64,000 nucleotides of DNA from an uncultured Lachnospiraceae bacterium (GTDB lineage Bacteria > Bacillota > Clostridia > Lachnospirales > Lachnospiraceae): positions 124,001 through 188,000 of the forward strand of contig CAJUSK010000034.1 of assembly GCA_910589075.1 (NCBI GenBank), given 5' to 3'. The translations under genes were made by a program, and so were the position numbers. Below are positions 60,578-64,000 of the stretch, one piece after another. Position 1 is the first letter of the stretch. Each line of letters starts with the position of its first letter. The notes below the pieces were generated by a model. It ran no database searches. It was not told the origin of the DNA and was given only the letters and a program-made list of their open reading frames with translations.

Positions 60578-61270
60578 ATGAAAGTGGAGAGTTTTGATGT
60601 AAAAAAAGAAGTCACGGATAAGTACTCTTTGCGTGGCCGTGTATTTCACAAGATCCGGGAAGATATATTAAGCGGACGCTATAAGGTGAGAGAAGAATTA
60701 CGTGAAGTTGCCATTGGTGAGGAGATGGGAGTCAGCCGTACACCGGTCCGTGAAGCGTTCCGGCAGTTGGAGCTGGAAGGGCTGATACGGATTGTTCCCA
60801 ATAAGGGGGCCTATGTAACAGGGATTACGGTAAAGGATGTAGGGGATATTTATATGATCCGTTCCCTTTTGGAGGGGTTGTGTGCCAAATGGGCCACCGA
60901 ACATATTACAAAGGAGCAAATGGAAGAGATGGAGGAAAATATATTTCTTTCTGAATTCCATGCATCCAAAGGACATACGGAACAGATGGCGGAGCTGGAC
61001 AACCGTTTTCACGAGATTCTCTATGAGGCATGCGACAGTAAAATGTTGGAGCACGCACTGAAAGATTATCATCAGTATGTGCTGCGGGTACGGAAGAAAA
61101 CATTGTCCACACAGACCAGAAGCACGGCTTCCAATGCGGAGCACCGGAAGATCATGGAAGCCATTAAGGCAGGGGATCAGGATCTGGCGGAGCAGCTTGC
61201 CAACAGACATATGATTAATGCCTATGAAAATATGGTGAACAATGGTTATATGGAGCATTATGAGGAATAG
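60578..61270 (+). CDS. GntR family regulator, FadR/FCD subfamily
   Basis: A 230-residue DNA-binding regulator. The winged helix includes LRGRVFHKIREDILSGRY, the recognition helix GVSRTPVREAFRQLELEGLI (as two parts) and NKGAYVTGIT. A C-terminal FCD domain (about 95-225) has ELDNRFHEILY and NRHMINAY, positions that often bind metal and a carboxylate ligand. ATG 60578 follows GGCAGGAAAA. It lies 69 bp before icd, so it may sense an organic acid and control icd (inference). Confidence 0.92.
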   Translation: MKVESFDVKKEVTDKYSLRGRVFHKIREDILSGRYKVREELREVAIGEEMGVSRTPVREAFRQLELEGLIRIVPNKGAYVTGITVKDVGDIYMIRSLLEGLCAKWATEHITKEQMEEMEENIFLSEFHASKGHTEQMAELDNRFHEILYEACDSKMLEHALKDYHQYVLRVRKKTLSTQTRSTASNAEHRKIMEAIKAGDQDLAEQLANRHMINAYENMVNNGYMEHYEE

Positions 61271-61339
61271 CCAGAGCAAATCCAAAGCAGGCAACGGTCC
61301 CGGATATACGGCGGCCAGTACAGAAAGGAAAGAAAAAAT

Positions 61340-62548
61340 ATGGACAAAATTCAGATGAAAACACCTCTGGTTGAGATGGATGGGGATGAAATGACCAGGA
61401 TTCTCTGGAAAATGATTAAGGAGGAACTGTTATTTCCCTATATTGATCTGAAAACAGAGTATTACGACCTGGGGCTGGAACACCGCAATGCCACAGAAGA
61501 TCAGGTGACATTGGACAGTGCGCAGGCTGCCAGAAAATATGGTGTGGCTGTGAAATGTGCCACCATTACCCCCAATGCGGCGCGTGTGGAAGAATATCAC
61601 CTCAAAGAGATGTGGAAAAGCCCCAATGGGACAATTCGTGCTGCGCTGGATGGCACTGTGTTCCGCACACCGATTATCGTTCAGGGAATAGAACCCTGTG
61701 TGCGCAACTGGGAGAAGCCTATTACACTGGCCAGACATGCTTACGGAGATGTATATAAGAACACGGAGATAAAGGTGTCCGGGGCCGGGAAGGCAGAACT
61801 TGTGTTTACCGCACAGGATGGCACGCAGACACGGGAAGTGATTCATACATTTGACGGACCGGGAATCCTTCAGGGCATACATAATACGGAACAGTCTATC
61901 CGCAGCTTTGCAAAGGCATGTTTTAAGTATGCGCTGGATACGAAGCAGGATTTGTGGTTTGCCACAAAAGATACCATCTCCAAACAATATGACCATACAT
62001 TTAAGGATATTTTTCAGGAGATATTTGACCAGGAGTATAAGGAAGCCTTTGATAAAGCGGGCATTACCTATTTTTATACATTGATCGACGATGCGGTTGC
62101 CAGAGTAATGAAAGCGAAAGGCGGTTTTATCTGGGCCTGCAAGAATTATGACGGAGATGTGATGAGCGATATGGTGTCCTCAGCTTTTGGCTCTCTGGCC
62201 ATGATGACAAGCGTGCTTGTATCACCGGATGGAGTCTATGAATATGAAGCGGCTCATGGAACGGTGCAGCGTCATTACTATAAGCATTTGGCGGGAGAAG
62301 AGACTTCCACCAATTCTGTGGCGACGATCTTTGCCTGGACAGGGGCACTGAAAAAAAGAGGAGAACTGGACGGGATTCCTGAGCTGACTGCATTTGGGGA
62401 GAAATTGGAGCAGGCTACTTTGCAGACCATAGAGAGTGGGCGTATGACAAAGGATCTGGCACTGATGACATCCCTTGCACATGTGCAGGTATTAAACAGT
62501 GAGGCATTTATCAGAGAGATCAGGAATACCCTGGAAGGTATCCTGTAA
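61340..62548 (+). CDS. icd: Isocitrate dehydrogenase, NADP type
   Basis: Oxidatively decarboxylates isocitrate to 2-oxoglutarate. At 402 residues it is the eukaryotic-like subfamily rather than the E. coli type. VEMDGDEMTRILWKMIKEEL is the start, SPNGTIRAALDGTVFRTPI binds substrate, and AAHGTVQRHYYKH is the nucleotide loop, whose RH suits NADP. It is preceded by a GntR gene and followed by a strong hairpin terminator. With gdhA it would supply glutamate. Confidence 0.96.
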   Translation: MDKIQMKTPLVEMDGDEMTRILWKMIKEELLFPYIDLKTEYYDLGLEHRNATEDQVTLDSAQAARKYGVAVKCATITPNAARVEEYHLKEMWKSPNGTIRAALDGTVFRTPIIVQGIEPCVRNWEKPITLARHAYGDVYKNTEIKVSGAGKAELVFTAQDGTQTREVIHTFDGPGILQGIHNTEQSIRSFAKACFKYALDTKQDLWFATKDTISKQYDHTFKDIFQEIFDQEYKEAFDKAGITYFYTLIDDAVARVMKAKGGFIWACKNYDGDVMSDMVSSAFGSLAMMTSVLVSPDGVYEYEAAHGTVQRHYYKHLAGEETSTNSVATIFAWTGALKKRGELDGIPELTAFGEKLEQATLQTIESGRMTKDLALMTSLAHVQVLNSEAFIREIRNTLEGIL

Positions 62549-62570
62549 GAAAACGGCAGAACATGGATAA

Positions 62571-62618
62571 AAACTTCCGGTGTCATATGAACAATACATC
62601 ATATGGCGCCGGAAGTTT
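62571..62618. terminator. Bidirectional terminator between icd and the ABC-F gene
   Basis: AAACTTCCGGTGTCATATGA at 62571-62590 pairs with 62599-62618 across all 20 bases (two G-U pairs) around an 8-nt loop. Confidence 0.85.
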
Positions 62619-62646
62619 CAGGTTCCATTGCGGTTTTTTATTTCAC

Positions 62647-64000
62647 TTATTCATTTTCCGCTTTCTCATTCAGTTCTGCTTCTTCGCTGAGCGTTTCCCA
62701 TTGTGCATACAGAGCTTCCAGTTTCTCCAGATTTTCTTCTTTTTCAGAGGAAAGGGCAGTGAGTTTGGACACATCACTGCAATTTTCCGGCAGGGCCATC
62801 AGCCGGTCTAACGCTTCGTTTCGCTGCTCCAGTGTTTCAATGGCGCCTTCGGTTTTTTTCAGGTCGTTTTCCAGTTTTCGCTTTCTGGCCTGTTGCCGGC
62901 GCTGGCTTTTCCAGTCCAGTTTGGCTTCCGTATCTGACGGTGAGCCGGAAAGGGAAGAAGTGTCCTGCAGGTTTTCACAGGCTGCTGCTTCTTTCTTTTC
63001 CAGATAATAATCATAATTGCCAGGATATCCGGTCAGGGCATGGGCTGACAGTTCCAATATCCGATGCGCAGTCCGGTTAATAAAATATCTGTCGTGGGAT
63101 ACATAGAGGACCGTGCCTTCATAATGGTTCAGTGCATCCTCCAGTATTTCCTTGGACATAATGTCCAGATGGTTGGTTGGCTCGTCCAGAATGAGAAAAT
63201 TGGCTTCGGACAACATCAGTTTGGCCAGGGAGACACGGCCCCGTTCTCCGCCGCTGAGATCCCGGATCAGCTTAAACACATCGTCTCCTGTAAAGAGAAA
63301 CGCAGCCAGCGTATTGCGGATTTCCGTGTTGGTCAGGGTTGGATAGGCATCGGAAATCTCTTCGAACAGGGTTTTTTCCGGATGCAGCACATGATGTTCC
63401 TGATCATAATAGCCGATCTGTACGTTGGCCCCGGTGCGTACCTGTCCCTGATCTGCCGGCAGGAGCTCATTGATTATTTTCAGAATGGTGGTTTTACCAG
63501 TGCCGTTGCTGCCGATCAGAGCCACATGTTCGCCGCGTTTCAGCTCAAAATCCAGATTTTCAAACAGTGTCAGATTGTCGAAGGATTTGGCCAGGGAAGA
63601 GACTGTCAGCACATCATTTCCGCTGAGAATCCGGGGAAGAAGACGCATTTTCATATCGGTCCGCGCTTCTGTGGGCCTGTCGATCACATCCATTTTCCTG
63701 AGCATTTTTTCACGGCTTTCCGCACGGCGGATGGATTTTTCCCGGTTGAAGGAACGGAGTTTTTCAATCACTTCTTCCTGATGACGGATTTCGCGCTGCT
63801 GATTCTGATAAGCATTCCAGCGGGCGAGGCGCAACGCTTCCTTTTTGGAGGCATAGTCCGTATAATTGCCGGAAAAGACGGTGGTTTCTGTCTGATCAAT
63901 TTCGATGATTTTCGTTGCAATCCGGTCCAGAAAATACCGGTCATGAGATACCACCAGCACGGCGCCTTTATAATTTGACAGATAGGTTTCCAGCCAGGTG
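62647..64000 (-). CDS. ABC-F family ATPase (partial, 5' end outside window)
   Basis: The C-terminal about 450 residues of an ABC-F protein; the frame continues past 64000. The end of the first ATPase domain is present (VLVVSHDRYFLDRIATKI), then the charged linker typical of ABC-F, then a full second domain: Walker A GSNGTGKTT, signature LSGGERGRVSLAKLML and Walker B ILDEPTNHLDI. The tail is coiled and Glu-rich. ABC-F proteins act on the ribosome, some giving antibiotic protection; the type cannot be told from this fragment. Confidence 0.93.
   Translation of the reverse strand, partial: TWLETYLSNYKGAVLVVSHDRYFLDRIATKIIEIDQTETTVFSGNYTDYASKKEALRLARWNAYQNQQREIRHQEEVIEKLRSFNREKSIRRAESREKMLRKMDVIDRPTEARTDMKMRLLPRILSGNDVLTVSSLAKSFDNLTLFENLDFELKRGEHVALIGSNGTGKTTILKIINELLPADQGQVRTGANVQIGYYDQEHHVLHPEKTLFEEISDAYPTLTNTEIRNTLAAFLFTGDDVFKLIRDLSGGERGRVSLAKLMLSEANFLILDEPTNHLDIMSKEILEDALNHYEGTVLYVSHDRYFINRTAHRILELSAHALTGYPGNYDYYLEKKEAAACENLQDTSSLSGSPSDTEAKLDWKSQRRQQARKRKLENDLKKTEGAIETLEQRNEALDRLMALPENCSDVSKLTALSSEKEENLEKLEALYAQWETLSEEAELNEKAENE

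Overview
The window reads as chromosome of a spore-forming, Gram-positive, anaerobic member of the Clostridia, most likely family Lachnospiraceae. This rests on gene content and order: murA-divIB-ftsZ-spoIIGA-sigE-sigG, a class II fructose-bisphosphate aldolase, NADP-type glutamate dehydrogenase, a DUF5688 protein, a high-cysteine small protein and a class B sortase. Genus cannot be assigned. Ribosome sites are strong (AGGAGG type), and many genes overlap by ATGA. No prophage, plasmid genes, CRISPR array or intact transposase was seen.

Layout. 1-5 kb: cell division and sporulation (murA end, divIB, ftsZ, spoIIGA, pro-sigE, sigG). 5-13.5 kb: an acyltransferase with an inactive-looking transglutaminase-fold partner, thymidine kinase, nrdR, a VWA lipoprotein, then yqeG-aroE-aroK-aroQ-efp. 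13.5-17.5 kb: a DUF5688 gene, tRNA-Arg(CCG) inside a long inverted repeat, an SH3 protein, and about 690 bp without a gene that holds a 183-bp foldback. 17.5-26.6 kb: gdhA, a DNA alkyltransferase, a broken alkyltransferase-like gene, recQ, ybaK, a Nudix hydrolase, a Cu/Zn superoxide dismutase, fba and degV. 26.9-37 kb: arginine biosynthesis, with argG divergent from argC and then argJ-argB-argD; a flippase-like protein and an acetyltransferase sit inside the cluster. 37-42 kb: a YHYH protein, glf and the tyrA-aroA pair. 42.7-51 kb: an EF-G-like GTPase, membrane and exported proteins, leuS, and a degenerate receiver fused to a ComFB domain. 51-59 kb: small unknowns, a high-cysteine protein, a nuclease remnant, and sortase B beside a 1653-residue wall protein ending in SPQTG. 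59-64 kb: a Bfd-like [2Fe-2S] protein, a subtilisin-like protease, a GntR regulator, icd and a truncated ABC-F gene.

How the genes work together. The aro genes (aroE/K/Q and aroA/tyrA) cover much of the shikimate-to-tyrosine route in two clusters. icd and gdhA connect through 2-oxoglutarate to glutamate, which feeds the arginine genes. A TGTATACA palindrome occurs near both the GntR-icd pair and gdhA.

The most distinctive non-coding signal is a family of short modular hairpin repeats (units of about 40 bp, often tandem). Many copies sit directly after the T-tract of an intrinsic terminator, and one copy ends a coding sequence. Other points worth a second look are the pseudo-receiver-ComFB fusion, the tRNA leader/trailer inverted repeat, the 183-bp foldback, and a 36-bp repeat that could link two genes by frameshift. 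All coordinates and stems were worked out by eye, without alignment or folding software.
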